Shown here: one piece after another, positions 8,158 through 16,424 of the stretch
Layout: each line of letters starts with the position of its first letter
Position numbering within the stretch: position 1 is the stretch's first letter
NCBI RefSeq assembly: GCF_004118935.1
Contig: NZ_CP035375.1
Location: 2,666,001 to 2,730,000 of the forward strand
Origin: Salinibacterium sp. UTAS2018
GTDB lineage: Bacteria; Actinomycetota; Actinomycetes; Actinomycetales; Microbacteriaceae
Reading direction: 5' to 3'
Length of the DNA stretch: 64,000 bases
Program-made: the position numbers and the translations under genes
The notes under the pieces: generated by a model
What the model was told of the DNA's origin: nothing
What the model saw: the letters and a program-made list of their open reading frames with translations, nothing else
Databases searched by the model: none

Positions 8158-9156
8158 ATGGACATTCGCACTTTGGGCCGCACCGGCCGTTCTGTATCCG
8201 CTATCGGTTTGGGCACGTGGCAGCTGGGGGCCGACTGGGGTGACGTGAGCGAGGCGGATGCCCGCAGCGTGCTCGATACCGCGGCGGATGGTGGGGTCAC
8301 CTTCTTCGACACTGCCGACGTCTACGGCGACGGTCGCAGCGAAAAGTTCATCGGCAGTTATCTTGCCGATCGCCCCGAGCTCGACATCACTGTCGCGACC
8401 AAGATGGGGCGCCGCGAAGCGCAAGACCCCAGCAACTTCACCCTCGCGAAGTTCCGCGAATGGACGGATCGTTCACGCCAGAATCTCGGCGTAGACACTC
8501 TCGACCTCGTGCAATTGCACTGCCCGCCCACCGCCGTTTTCGGCATGGATAGCGTCTTCGATGACCTCGACGTGCTCGTCGCTGACGGCGCCATCGCCGC
8601 CTACGGCGTGAGCGTCGAGACCGCGGATGAGGCGCTCGCCGCCATCGCGCGACCGAACGTTGCGAGCGTGCAGCTCATCCTCAACGCCTTCCGCCTCAAG
8701 CCCTTGGATGTTGTTCTTCCGGCCGCCGTGGACGCCGGTGTAGGAATCATCGCCCGGGTTCCGCTGGCCTCCGGTTTGCTCAGTGGCAAGTATCGCGTCG
8801 ACACGACGTTCGCTGAGAATGACCACCGCACCTACAACCGCAACGGCGAAGCGTTCGACGTGGGGGAGACGTTCTCGGGCGTCGACTTCGAGACGGGCGT
8901 TGCTGCGGCCCAGGAGTTTGCCGCGCTGCTCGCTGGCGAACCGGCCGTCGCCGATTTCTCGACGCCGCAGGTGGCGTTGGCATGGGTTGCTCAGCAGCCA
9001 GGCGTGAGTTCGGTGATTCCGGGGGCGCGCAATGTCGCACAGGCGCAGTCCAACGCGGGCGCCGGTCAAGTGCCTGCTCTGAGCGACGGTTTCATGTCCG
9101 GGGTGCGCGACATTTACGACCGCCACTTCCGTGCTGCGGTGCATCCGCGCTGGTAG
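8158..9156 (+). CDS. Aldo/keto reductase
   Basis: This is a 332-residue NADPH-dependent oxidoreductase of the YghZ/Tas-like branch. Features are the N-terminal LGRTGRSVSAIGLGTWQLG, the catalytic Asp/Tyr in FFDTADVYGDGRSE, Lys in ATKMGRR and His in LVQLHCPP, completing the D-Y-K-H tetrad. A C-terminal VIPGARN cofactor loop is also present. It is cytoplasmic. A GAGG lies 5-8 bases before the ATG. The physiological carbonyl substrate is unknown. It is convergent with an MFS gene across a hairpin. Confidence 0.9.
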   Translation: MDIRTLGRTGRSVSAIGLGTWQLGADWGDVSEADARSVLDTAADGGVTFFDTADVYGDGRSEKFIGSYLADRPELDITVATKMGRREAQDPSNFTLAKFREWTDRSRQNLGVDTLDLVQLHCPPTAVFGMDSVFDDLDVLVADGAIAAYGVSVETADEALAAIARPNVASVQLILNAFRLKPLDVVLPAAVDAGVGIIARVPLASGLLSGKYRVDTTFAENDHRTYNRNGEAFDVGETFSGVDFETGVAAAQEFAALLAGEPAVADFSTPQVALAWVAQQPGVSSVIPGARNVAQAQSNAGAGQVPALSDGFMSGVRDIYDRHFRAAVHPRW

Positions 9157-9173
9157 TCGCACCCGGTGAGAGT

Positions 9174-9207
9174 GACCGCGTCACGCCCTAAATTATGTGG
9201 CGCGGTC
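9174..9207. terminator. Hairpin between convergent genes
   Basis: GACCGCG (9174-9180) pairs with CGCGGTC (9201-9207), with extra CAC/GTG pairing inside. No clear T-run follows on either strand, so its terminator activity is tentative. It lies between the aldo/keto reductase and the MFS transporter gene. Confidence 0.45.
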
Positions 9208-9229
9208 GCGGTCGTAGCCGTTCTGGCTG

Positions 9230-10438
9230 CTACTGGCGCAGCGTGCTGATCGGCTCCGTGTCAGGGATGGGGCTCGCGTCTTTGCCGCGCAGGTCGGGGT
9301 GCCAGCCGCGCAGCAGCGTTGGTACGAGAACTCCGAGGGCTGCAATCACGGTCGCGGCCCAGAAGCCACCGATGGGTCCATTGGCGTCGATGAGGAATCC
9401 AGCGATAGCCGAGCCGAGCGCTGCACCAATGAGTTGACCGGTGCCGACCCATCCATACGCCTCAGCGGTGTCGCTGAACTTCACACTCGCCGACACGATC
9501 GCGAAAATGACGGCGAACGCGGGAGCGATACCGATACCCGCGATGAGCAGCATGATGGCGAGCCACCAGAAGTCGAGATAGATCATCGCCAACGCCATGC
9601 CCACGAAGACGATGAGCATGCGGCGCGCGAGCGCCCACGGTCCGATGGGGAGGTGGCCGAGGAAGAGCCCGCCGAAGAGCGAGCCGATTGCCCAGATGCC
9701 GAGCACGATTCCGGCTTGCGGGCCACCGTGGCCGAAGACAGCGACGACGGATGCTTCAACGGCGGATGCTGCGCCGACGAGGAGGAAGCCGGTGATCGTT
9801 GCGAGCATGACGGGTGGTTTGCGCAGCACGGTGCCGAACGAGCGCTTGCTGCGGGGGATGCGCACTTGGCCGACTTCGGGGCTCGCGATGAACCAGATTC
9901 CGCCCAAGATGAGGAAGGCGCCCGCGACGAGGATCGCGAGCGTTGTGGAAATCTGCACGGCAATGAACGTGGCAACGACCGGGCCGGCAACCCAGATGAT
10001 TTCTTGAGCCGAGGCATCCAGCGAGAACAGCGGGGTCAGCTGCTTGGAGTTGACCATCTTGGGGTAGATCGTGCGCACCGCTGGTTGCACGGGTGGGTTG
10101 CTGAGCCCGCCGATGAGCCCGACCACCATGAACATGCCTACGCTCAGCGGCGCGAGCGCAATCGTGAAGATGGCCGTAGCCGAAATGACAAGGGTGAGGA
10201 TGAGAACTTTGCGCATTCCCCAAATGCCCATCCAGCGGCTGGTGAGAGGGCCCGCCACAGCTTGCCCCACACTCGTGGCGGCGAGCACGAGGCCGGCAGC
10301 ACCGTAAGAATCGTGAATCTGTTCGACGTGAAGAAGGATCGCCAACGAGAGCATTCCGCTCGGAAGTCGGGCAGTCAGCTGCGCGGCAATAATCCTGGCG
10401 ATGCCCGGAGTTTTCAACAGGTCGATGTATGCGTTCAC
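9230..10438 (-). CDS. MFS transporter
   Basis: This is a 402-residue major facilitator protein with about twelve hydrophobic helices arranged in two halves. The loop RWMGIWGMRKVLI between helices 2 and 3 resembles the family's G-X3-D/R-X-GRR loop. The C-terminal half contains GWVGTGQLIGAALGSAIAGF, common in drug or sugar effluxers. The start is GTG 10438. The substrate is unknown and neither neighbour is an obvious partner. Transcription is divergent from the nrd locus, whose control region begins about 80 bases away. Confidence 0.85.
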   Translation of the reverse strand: MNAYIDLLKTPGIARIIAAQLTARLPSGMLSLAILLHVEQIHDSYGAAGLVLAATSVGQAVAGPLTSRWMGIWGMRKVLILTLVISATAIFTIALAPLSVGMFMVVGLIGGLSNPPVQPAVRTIYPKMVNSKQLTPLFSLDASAQEIIWVAGPVVATFIAVQISTTLAILVAGAFLILGGIWFIASPEVGQVRIPRSKRSFGTVLRKPPVMLATITGFLLVGAASAVEASVVAVFGHGGPQAGIVLGIWAIGSLFGGLFLGHLPIGPWALARRMLIVFVGMALAMIYLDFWWLAIMLLIAGIGIAPAFAVIFAIVSASVKFSDTAEAYGWVGTGQLIGAALGSAIAGFLIDANGPIGGFWAATVIAALGVLVPTLLRGWHPDLRGKDASPIPDTEPISTLRQ

Positions 10439-10521
10439 AAGGGTTCCAGCTTAGCCGTCGCAGTGGGCCGATTTTAGGCCGCTCATTGCCCGTTTTTCGG
10501 GGGTGTTCGCGGTGTCAGTGG

Positions 10522-10561
10522 TTATCCATAGGCTGTGGACAACTCCGCGAAGTTATCCACA
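10522..10561. promoter_or_regulatory. Cluster of three DnaA-box-like sites upstream of nrdA
   Basis: Within 40 bp lie TTATCCATA (10522-10530), TGTGGACAA (10534-10542, inverted TTGTCCACA) and the perfect box TTATCCACA (10553-10561). They sit just upstream of the NrdR boxes and the nrdA promoter. DnaA control of nrdAB is known in E. coli. Here it is inferred from the sequences alone. Confidence 0.65.
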
Positions 10562-10577
10562 CCTGTGGAGGACACGC

Positions 10578-10593
10578 CCACTACATCTAGGGT
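10578..10593. promoter_or_regulatory. NrdR box 1
   Basis: CCACTACATCTAGGGT matches the NrdR consensus ACACWATATATWGTGT at 12 of 16 positions. It begins exactly 32 bp, about three helical turns, before the second box, which is the usual spacing of paired NrdR boxes. Confidence 0.7.
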
Positions 10594-10621
10594 TGGCGAC
10601 CGGTGGCACCCACGATATATA
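10593..10621 (+). promoter_or_regulatory. Predicted nrdA promoter
   Basis: A TTGGCG -35 (10593-10598) and TATATA -10 (10616-10621) are separated by 17 bp. The -10 element is embedded in NrdR box 2 and the -35 abuts box 1, so NrdR binding would exclude RNA polymerase. The leader to the GTG start is about 58 nt. Confidence 0.5.
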
Positions 10622-10625
10622 GTGG
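10610..10625. promoter_or_regulatory. NrdR box 2
   Basis: CCACGATATATAGTGG matches the NrdR consensus ACACWATATATWGTGT at 13 of 16 positions, when aligned from 10610, and overlaps the -10 region. NrdR itself is not encoded in this window. Confidence 0.75.
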
Positions 10626-10685
10626 TGGAACCGCTTGATCGGGGATCGCGGTTTTCAAGGTTTTACGGGGATTTAGGGAGTATTC

Positions 10686-13124
10686 GTGGCAATCACAGTC
10701 GTCAAGCGCAACGGACAGCGAGAGCCGTACGACGCGAACAAGATCAACATCGCGATCGAAGAGGCCGCAGAGGGGCTCGACGAGAACATCACGTGGGTTA
10801 CTCAGATCGCTTCTGAGCTCGAATTGACGCTGTTCGACGGCATCACCACGCAGCAGCTCGATGAAGCTGTTATTCAGGTTGCACTCCAGAACGTTAAAGA
10901 TGACCCGGCCTTCGACACTGTTGCCGCCCGTCTTCTCCTTAAGACCATTTACAAGCGCGTTCTCGGTGACTACACCGACGCTGCTGACCTCAAGCGCCTG
11001 CACAAAGAGCACTTCGGCCCCAACGTCATCCGTGGCGTAGAAGAAGGTCTCCTCGACCCCCGCCTTACGAGCATGTTCGACTTGGATGCTCTCTCCGAGC
11101 ACCTCGAGCCCGCTCACGACGAGCTGCTCAAGTACATCGGCGTTGTCACGCTCAACAACCGCTACGGCATCAAGGGCCGCAACGGCGACGCTCTTGAAGT
11201 ACCGCAGTACTTCTGGATGCGCATCGCCATGGGCCTCTCGCTCAACGAGGCCAACCCCAACGAGGCAGCGCTCAAGTTCTACGAGAAGATGTCCAGCCTC
11301 GAATACTTGGCTGCCGGCTCCACTCTCGTGAACGCGGGAACGATCTACCCGCAGCTCGCCAACTGTTTCGTCATGGAAATGCAAGACGACATGGAGCACA
11401 TCGCGAAGACGACGCGCGATGTCATGTGGCTCACCAAAGGCACCGGCGGAATCGGCCTTTCGGTCACCAAGCTGCGCGCGCAGGGTTCGCCCATCCGCTC
11501 CAACAACACCACCTCCACCGGCCCCATCCCCTTCATGCACACGATCGACTCGATCCTTCGTGCCGTGAGCCGCGGTGGCAAGAAGTTCGGCGCGCTCTGC
11601 TTCTACATGGAGAACTGGCACATGGACTTCCCGGAGTTCCTCGAACTCCGCAGCAACTCTGGTGACCCCTACCGCCGCACCCGCACCGCCAACACGGCCG
11701 TATGGATCAGCGATGAGTTCATGAAGCGCGTTCAGAATGATGACTCGTGGTACCTTTTCGATCCGCTCGAAGTGACCGACCTCAACGAGCTCTACGGCCA
11801 GGCATTCTCCACGCGTTACAACGAATATGTAGCCATGGCCGAAGCTGGCGAAATGCACATGTTCAAGAAGATCGGTGCTCGCGAGCAGTTCAAGTCGATC
11901 CTGATCTCGCTGCAGACCACCAGCCACCCGTGGCTGACCTTCAAAGACACGATCAACAACCGTGCGCTCAACAACAACACGGGCACGATCCACCTTTCCA
12001 ACCTCTGCACCGAAATCACGCTGCCGCAGGATGAAGACAATGTCTCCGTTTGTAACCTTGCGTCGATCAACCTTTCGCGTCACCTTCTGCCCGAAGGCGG
12101 AGTTGACTTCGTGAAGATCGCGGAGAGCGCCCGTCTGGCTGTTCGTCAGCTCGACAACCTCATCGACATCACGCGCTCCAGCGTGAAAGAGGCCGACTTC
12201 TCTAACGAGCAGAACCGCGCCGTCGGTCTGGGCGTTATGGGATTCACCGACATCATCGAGAAGCTCGGCTACAGCTACGAGAGCGAAGAGGCCTACGACC
12301 TCATCGACGAAATCATGGAGCACGTCTCGTACGCCGCGATCGACGCCAGCACCGAGCTGGCCAAAGAGCGCGGTTCGTACACGAACTTCGAAGGCAGCCG
12401 TTGGTCAGAGGGCCTCGTGCCGCTCGACTCCATCGCGCTCACCGAAGCCGACCGTGGCATGGAGATCAAGGTCAACCGCAAGACGCGTCTCGACTGGGAT
12501 GCCATGCGCGAGAAGGTCAAGGGCGGAATGCGTAACGCGACGCTGATGGCAATCGCTCCCACCGCATCCATTGGTCTCGTTGCCGGCACCACACCCGGTC
12601 TCGACCCGCAGTTCTCGCAGATCTTCAGCCGCTCGACTTCGAACGGTAAGTTCCTTGAAGTGAACCGCAACCTCGTTGCGACCCTTCAGGAGCACGGCCT
12701 GTGGGAGCAGAACCGCGAAGCTATCTTGCGCAGCCAGGGTGACGTGCAGAACGTTGCCGGTATCCCCGATGACATCAAGGCCGTGTTCAAGACGAGCTTC
12801 CAGCTCTCGCCCTACTCGTTCCTCGAAGTTGCCGCTCGTGCCCAGAAGTGGATCGACCAGGCCATCAGCCGCAACATGTACCTCGAGACGCGTGACCTCG
12901 GCGACATGATGGACATCTACTCCGACGCGTGGTCGCGCGGCGTCAAGACCACTTACTACCTGCACATGAAGCCTCGCCACCAGGCGGAGCAGTCCACTGT
13001 GAAGGTCAACAAGGCAGAAGAAATTTCGTCGGGCAAGGCTGCAACAGCCTCCGCATCGACATCAACCGCGGGCTCAGCTCCCGCCCGCCGAGGCTTCGGC
13101 GGATTCGCAAAGAAGGCAGAATAA
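10686..13124 (+). CDS. nrdA: Ribonucleoside-diphosphate reductase class I, alpha subunit
   Basis: This is the catalytic subunit (812 residues) that reduces ribonucleotides to deoxyribonucleotides. An N-terminal ATP-cone (residues 4-95, VVKRNGQREPYD onward) provides allosteric activity control. Active-site residues are Cys227 (QLANCFV) and Cys456 (SVCNLAS) as the reducing pair, Asn439/Cys441/Glu443 in SNLCTEI for the thiyl radical, and Tyr757-Tyr758 (TTYYLHM) of the radical path. No cysteine occurs after Cys456. The last 46 residues are an Ala/Ser/Gly/Lys linker ending KKAE, so the C-terminal CXXC redox tail normally needed for turnover is missing. A separate 26-codon ORF two bases downstream supplies such a motif. 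The start is GTG 10686, after TTAGGGAG. Confidence 0.95.
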   Translation: MAITVVKRNGQREPYDANKINIAIEEAAEGLDENITWVTQIASELELTLFDGITTQQLDEAVIQVALQNVKDDPAFDTVAARLLLKTIYKRVLGDYTDAADLKRLHKEHFGPNVIRGVEEGLLDPRLTSMFDLDALSEHLEPAHDELLKYIGVVTLNNRYGIKGRNGDALEVPQYFWMRIAMGLSLNEANPNEAALKFYEKMSSLEYLAAGSTLVNAGTIYPQLANCFVMEMQDDMEHIAKTTRDVMWLTKGTGGIGLSVTKLRAQGSPIRSNNTTSTGPIPFMHTIDSILRAVSRGGKKFGALCFYMENWHMDFPEFLELRSNSGDPYRRTRTANTAVWISDEFMKRVQNDDSWYLFDPLEVTDLNELYGQAFSTRYNEYVAMAEAGEMHMFKKIGAREQFKSILISLQTTSHPWLTFKDTINNRALNNNTGTIHLSNLCTEITLPQDEDNVSVCNLASINLSRHLLPEGGVDFVKIAESARLAVRQLDNLIDITRSSVKEADFSNEQNRAVGLGVMGFTDIIEKLGYSYESEEAYDLIDEIMEHVSYAAIDASTELAKERGSYTNFEGSRWSEGLVPLDSIALTEADRGMEIKVNRKTRLDWDAMREKVKGGMRNATLMAIAPTASIGLVAGTTPGLDPQFSQIFSRSTSNGKFLEVNRNLVATLQEHGLWEQNREAILRSQGDVQNVAGIPDDIKAVFKTSFQLSPYSFLEVAARAQKWIDQAISRNMYLETRDLGDMMDIYSDAWSRGVKTTYYLHMKPRHQAEQSTVKVNKAEEISSGKAATASASTSTAGSAPARRGFGGFAKKAE

Positions 13125-13126
13125 TT

Positions 13127-13207
13127 ATGAATCGCGAAAACACGACAGACGACTACTTCGTACCGGTCGATCCCATGGACGACCTCCAGTGCGATAGCTG
13201 CCAGTAA
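13127..13207 (+). CDS. 26-residue CXXC ORF between nrdA and nrdB (detached NrdA redox tail?)
   Basis: The ORF reads MNRENTTDDYFVPVDPMDDL and then QCDSCQ. Ending in Cys-X-X-Cys-Gln, it resembles the swinging C-terminal tail of class I NrdA/NrdE proteins, which commonly end in a C-X-X-C or similar cysteine pair. It begins 2 bases after the nrdA stop, and its TAA overlaps the nrdB ATG by one base (TAATG), so translation should be by termination-reinitiation. Codon choice is normal for this genome. Its frame is -1 relative to nrdA and is open upstream through 12929, so a single missing base or a -1 frameshift near 13100-13121 would fuse it to NrdA. Alternatives are an assembly error, programmed frameshifting or a true trans-acting peptide. 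Confidence 0.7.
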   Translation: MNRENTTDDYFVPVDPMDDLQCDSCQ

Positions 13208-14205
13208 TGGGAATCTTAGGAACCGGCCTGCAAGACGGCCTGCTGCTGAAGCCCATCAAGTACCAATGGGCCATGGACCTGTATGACCAGGCCGTTGCTA
13301 ACACCTGGTTCCCTAACGAGATCCAGCTGGGCGAAGACATCGCCGACTTCAAGAAGATGACCGATGAAGAGCGTCACGCAGTGACCTTCCTCATGAGCTA
13401 CTTCAACCCGAACGAGTTGCTCGTCAACAAGGCCTTGGCCTTTGGCGTGTACCCCTACGTTTCGGCCGCAGAATGCTCGCTGTACCTCGCGAAGCAGATG
13501 TGGGAAGAAGCGAACCACTGCATGAGCTTCGAGTACGTTCTCGAAACCTTCCCCATCGACCGCGAAGCTGCGTACAACTCTCACGTTGACGTCCCATCGA
13601 TGGCTCGCAAGGAAGAGTTCGAGATGAAGTACATCCGTCGTATGACGGAGCAAACTCTCGACATCGACACCATCGCAGGCAAGCAGGACTTCATCCGCAA
13701 CCTCGTTGCCTACAACGTGGTGCTCGAAGGCATCTGGTTCTACTCGGGCTTCATGGTTGCCCTGTCGTTCCGTCAGCGCAACCTGCTGCGTAACTTCGGT
13801 TCGCTCATGGACTGGGTTGTTCGCGACGAAAGCCTGCACCTCAAGTTCGGAATCAACCTGATCCTCACAGTGATGGAAGAGAATCCCGAGATTTTGACGG
13901 AAGAGTTTGCTGACGAAATTCGCCAGATGATTCTGGATGCTGTGGAAATGGAAGAGGCCTACAACCACGACCTGCTCCCCGGCGGCATCCTTGGTCTCAA
14001 CGCCAACTACATCAACCAGTACGTCAAGTACCTGGCTGACCGTCGGTTGGAGGAGCTCGGCTTCGATGCGCACTACAAGGTGTCGAACCCGGCCAAGTGG
14101 ATGGCGACAGCCAACGACACTCTCGAGCTCGTGAACTTCTTCGAGTCGACCAACACCTCGTATGAGGCCAACGCCTCGGCAACCACCAAGGTAAAAACGG
14201 AGTGA
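13207..14205 (+). CDS. nrdB: Ribonucleoside-diphosphate reductase beta subunit, class Ic-like (no radical tyrosine)
   Basis: This is the 332-residue metal-cofactor subunit that generates the radical for NrdA. The dinuclear metal ligands are readable as Glu70 (NPNELLV), Glu101 and His104 (EEANH), Glu174 (VLEGIWFY), Glu208 and His211 (RDESLHL). At the radical position, four residues after His104, there is Phe108 instead of Tyr, and the first ligand is Glu rather than Asp. Both are hallmarks of the Chlamydia-type class Ic R2, which uses an Mn/Fe cofactor and no tyrosyl radical. Tyr319 near the C-terminus may serve in radical transfer. It is coupled by TAATG to the CXXC micro-ORF and by a GTGA overlap to the next gene. 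Confidence 0.93.
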   Translation: MGILGTGLQDGLLLKPIKYQWAMDLYDQAVANTWFPNEIQLGEDIADFKKMTDEERHAVTFLMSYFNPNELLVNKALAFGVYPYVSAAECSLYLAKQMWEEANHCMSFEYVLETFPIDREAAYNSHVDVPSMARKEEFEMKYIRRMTEQTLDIDTIAGKQDFIRNLVAYNVVLEGIWFYSGFMVALSFRQRNLLRNFGSLMDWVVRDESLHLKFGINLILTVMEENPEILTEEFADEIRQMILDAVEMEEAYNHDLLPGGILGLNANYINQYVKYLADRRLEELGFDAHYKVSNPAKWMATANDTLELVNFFESTNTSYEANASATTKVKTE

Positions 14206-14681
14206 GCCTGACCGTTGAGTGGGTCGACTGGCTCGACCCACGCGCGGTTACCCAGCGTGAACTGATGGAGGTCGAGACGACGGCGATGTACGCCGATCGT
14301 CAGGCCGCCCTCGATGAGATGGGCCGCAGCGCAGTAAATGCTGCGTTGACGGTCTCGCCCGGCGACGTCAGTCATACGCTTCTCGCGCTCGATGGCGATA
14401 CCGTCATCGGTCACGCCGCGCTGCGCCGGTTCGGAAAGTCCTTTGAAGTTAAGAAGGTCTTCGTTGGCTCGAACCATCGGGGCAAGGGCGCTGCCCGCCG
14501 CCTCATGAATGAGCTGGAAGGTGTAGCTCGCGCAGCTTCGGCTCGCTCGCTCGTACTGCAAACCGGTCACGCTCAGTTGCCCGCTATGGCGCTCTACGAA
14601 AGCCTGGGCTACGTACACATCGAGCCTTTTGGCGACTACGCCAACATCCCATTTGGTATCTGCTACGAAAAGACTTTGTAG
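14202..14681 (+). CDS. GNAT family N-acetyltransferase
   Basis: This is a 159-residue acetyl-CoA-dependent acetyltransferase. The GNAT core is visible: beta4 VKKVFVGSNHRGKGAARRLMNEL with the R/Q-X2-G-X-G/A pyrophosphate loop, then ALYESLGYVHIEPFGDY near the C-terminus. Its GTG start overlaps the nrdB stop (GTGA, 14202-14205), so it is probably the last gene of the nrd operon. The acceptor substrate is unknown, and a role in nucleotide metabolism is not implied by the sequence. Confidence 0.85.
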   Translation: MSLTVEWVDWLDPRAVTQRELMEVETTAMYADRQAALDEMGRSAVNAALTVSPGDVSHTLLALDGDTVIGHAALRRFGKSFEVKKVFVGSNHRGKGAARRLMNELEGVARAASARSLVLQTGHAQLPAMALYESLGYVHIEPFGDYANIPFGICYEKTL

Positions 14682-14756
14682 TCCGTTCAGCTTCGCCACC
14701 TAAGCTGCACCGGATGGGGGATACCCCTTATCCAACTAACCCGGAACAATTGCACT

Positions 14757-15284
14757 GTGAGACTCTTTCGGCGGCGCCCGCGCCTCAACTTGGGCAAATT
14801 TAGGGCGCCCGAGCCCGTAGAAGAAGCGCCCATCGAACGTGTTGTCGAAGAGGGCGTTCTCATCGCGCGCAACGCGGTGCGAATGGCGGTCAAGAATCGA
14901 ATCATCGTCGACGCCGCTCGCGATCACCTCGACTACGACGACGGTGCGCTGGCTGGCCTCGTTCACGTCGAATTCGACCACTTGGCTGACCAAGCGGAAC
15001 GGCTGCTCAAGGTCACGCGTACGGAACGCAACCGTGCAGTCCAGGAGGGGCTCACCGAGGGGCTTCGCCAAGCATCCATGGACGGCGAACTGATCTCGAA
15101 CATCATCGACGAAGCGCGCGAACTGGCGTGGAGCGAGATCGGGACCGCGATCATCGGCAAATTGCGCGACGCGTACATGCCGGCTGCCGATCCGCAATAT
15201 CAGAAGGACCGCGAAACTCGACTGCGTGAGCTACGCACGATCAACTTCGCAGAGCTGCAAGCAGCGAACGAAGGTGAGTACTAG
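14757..15284 (+). CDS. Conserved hypothetical actinobacterial protein
   Basis: This is a 175-residue soluble protein rich in Glu, Arg, Asp and Ala. After a basic N-terminus (RLFRRRPRLNLGKFRAP) it appears almost entirely alpha-helical (VLIARNAVRMAVKNRIIVDA, FDHLADQAERLLKVTRTERN). There are no membrane segments, cysteines or recognisable catalytic motifs. The start is GTG 14757 without a convincing ribosome site. I do not recognise the family. It stands alone between the nrd operon and an amino acid transporter. Confidence 0.65.
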   Translation: MRLFRRRPRLNLGKFRAPEPVEEAPIERVVEEGVLIARNAVRMAVKNRIIVDAARDHLDYDDGALAGLVHVEFDHLADQAERLLKVTRTERNRAVQEGLTEGLRQASMDGELISNIIDEARELAWSEIGTAIIGKLRDAYMPAADPQYQKDRETRLRELRTINFAELQAANEGEY

Positions 15285-15387
15285 CTCCGCTGGCGCGTCG
15301 CGCCCACTAATGACGCGGCCGTGCCTCTGCCGCATAATTTCTGCACGTCATGCAGGATTTCGACGGCCACCCCCTAATGGATACCGG

Positions 15388-15407
15388 ATCGTTTCTCACC
15401 AAACGAT
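15388..15407. repeat. Short inverted repeat upstream of the amino acid ABC operon
   Basis: ATCGTTT (15388-15394) and AAACGAT (15401-15407) flank a 6-nt spacer in the 242-bp gap before the substrate-binding protein gene. It could be an operator or a small hairpin. The rest of this gap shows no confident promoter to my eye. Confidence 0.3.
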
Positions 15408-15526
15408 GATCTGAGCGCAGCCGGCGGTAGGCTTCCTTGGTCGGCGTTGAGGCGAGGCGCGTCCGTTCCGGATTCGATCTTCGTAACCGACGCCGCTATT
15501 CATCGGGAAATAGAGAAGGTTGAATC

Positions 15527-16420
15527 ATGAGAATCAAGTACGTGACTCCGGCACTGGTTGTCGCCGCAGCGCTCATGCTGTCGGGTTGTGTCGACAACAG
15601 CACCACCACCGAAACCACCACCGGAGGCAACACTCCCGACGTCGGAGTGAACGAAGCTGCAGCCGCTCTGTTGCCTGACGACATCAAGGACGCCGGCGTG
15701 CTCGTGATCGGTATTGACCCGACCTACGCGCCCAATGAATACAAGGACGATGCTGGAAACCCCATCGGGTGGGAAGTTGACCTCGCCAACGCGATGGCCG
15801 CGACCCTTGGTCTCGAGACTCAGTACGAGCCCTCCAGTTTCGACAAGATCATCCCGAGCGTCACCGGCGGTAGCTACGACATCGGCTTCTCGTCGTTCAC
15901 TGATAACGCAGAGCGCGAGAAGGTCGTCGACTTCGTGAACTACTACGAAGCGGGCATCCAGTGGGCGCAGGCAGTTGGCGGCGACGTTGACCCCGCTAAT
16001 GCGTGTGGCTTGACCGTTACTGTTCAGACCGGAACCTACGAAGAGACCGACGAGCTTCCGGCGAAGTCGCAAGAGTGTGTGGATGCGGGCAACGAGCCCA
16101 TCGACATCCTCAAGTTCGACACGCAAGACGAAGCCACGAACGCGCTTGCTCTGGGCCGGGCCGACGCCATGAGCGCTGACTCACCCATCACGCAGTACGC
16201 CGTGAGCCAGGTTGAAGACAAGATTGAGCTCGCAGGCGACTCCTTCGACACCGCGCCCTACGGAATCGCCGTCGCTAAGGACTCGGAGCTTCCGGCCGCT
16301 CTCCAGGCTGCTCTGCAGTCGATGATCGACGACGGAACCTACAAGTCGATCCTCGACGACTGGGGAGTCTTCAGCGGTGCTGTCGACAGCATCACCATCA
16401 ACGCGGCAACCGCTAGCTAA
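15527..16420 (+). CDS. Amino acid ABC transporter substrate-binding lipoprotein
   Basis: This is a 297-residue family 3 solute-binding protein, the extracellular receptor of a polar amino acid importer. A signal peptide ends in the lipobox MLSGC, followed by a Thr-rich linker. The binding domain starts near residue 50 (VLVIGIDPTYAPNEYKDDAG) and includes GWEVDLANAMA, the hinge PSVTGGSYDIGFSSFTDNAE and a late PYGIAVAKDSELPAALQ. It is the first gene of an SBP-permease-ATPase operon (15527-18247). The ligand class (glutamate, arginine, cystine or other) cannot be separated from the sequence. Confidence 0.92.
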   Translation: MRIKYVTPALVVAAALMLSGCVDNSTTTETTTGGNTPDVGVNEAAAALLPDDIKDAGVLVIGIDPTYAPNEYKDDAGNPIGWEVDLANAMAATLGLETQYEPSSFDKIIPSVTGGSYDIGFSSFTDNAEREKVVDFVNYYEAGIQWAQAVGGDVDPANACGLTVTVQTGTYEETDELPAKSQECVDAGNEPIDILKFDTQDEATNALALGRADAMSADSPITQYAVSQVEDKIELAGDSFDTAPYGIAVAKDSELPAALQAALQSMIDDGTYKSILDDWGVFSGAVDSITINAATAS

Positions 16421-16424
16421 GTAG

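Noticed and set aside
9299..10477. A 392-codon plus-strand frame opposite the MFS gene
   Set aside because: Composition is extremely Glu/Asp/Arg-rich, as expected from the reverse complement of membrane-helix codons.
10522..10561. DnaA box cluster as a replication origin
   Set aside because: Only three boxes, no dnaA, dnaN or AT-rich unwinding region next to them; position directly before nrdA favours gene regulation.
10587..12323. A 578-codon open frame on the minus strand opposite nrdA
   Set aside because: It is the mirror of a highly conserved nrdA sequence, has no domain sense and is produced by the GC-rich codon pattern.
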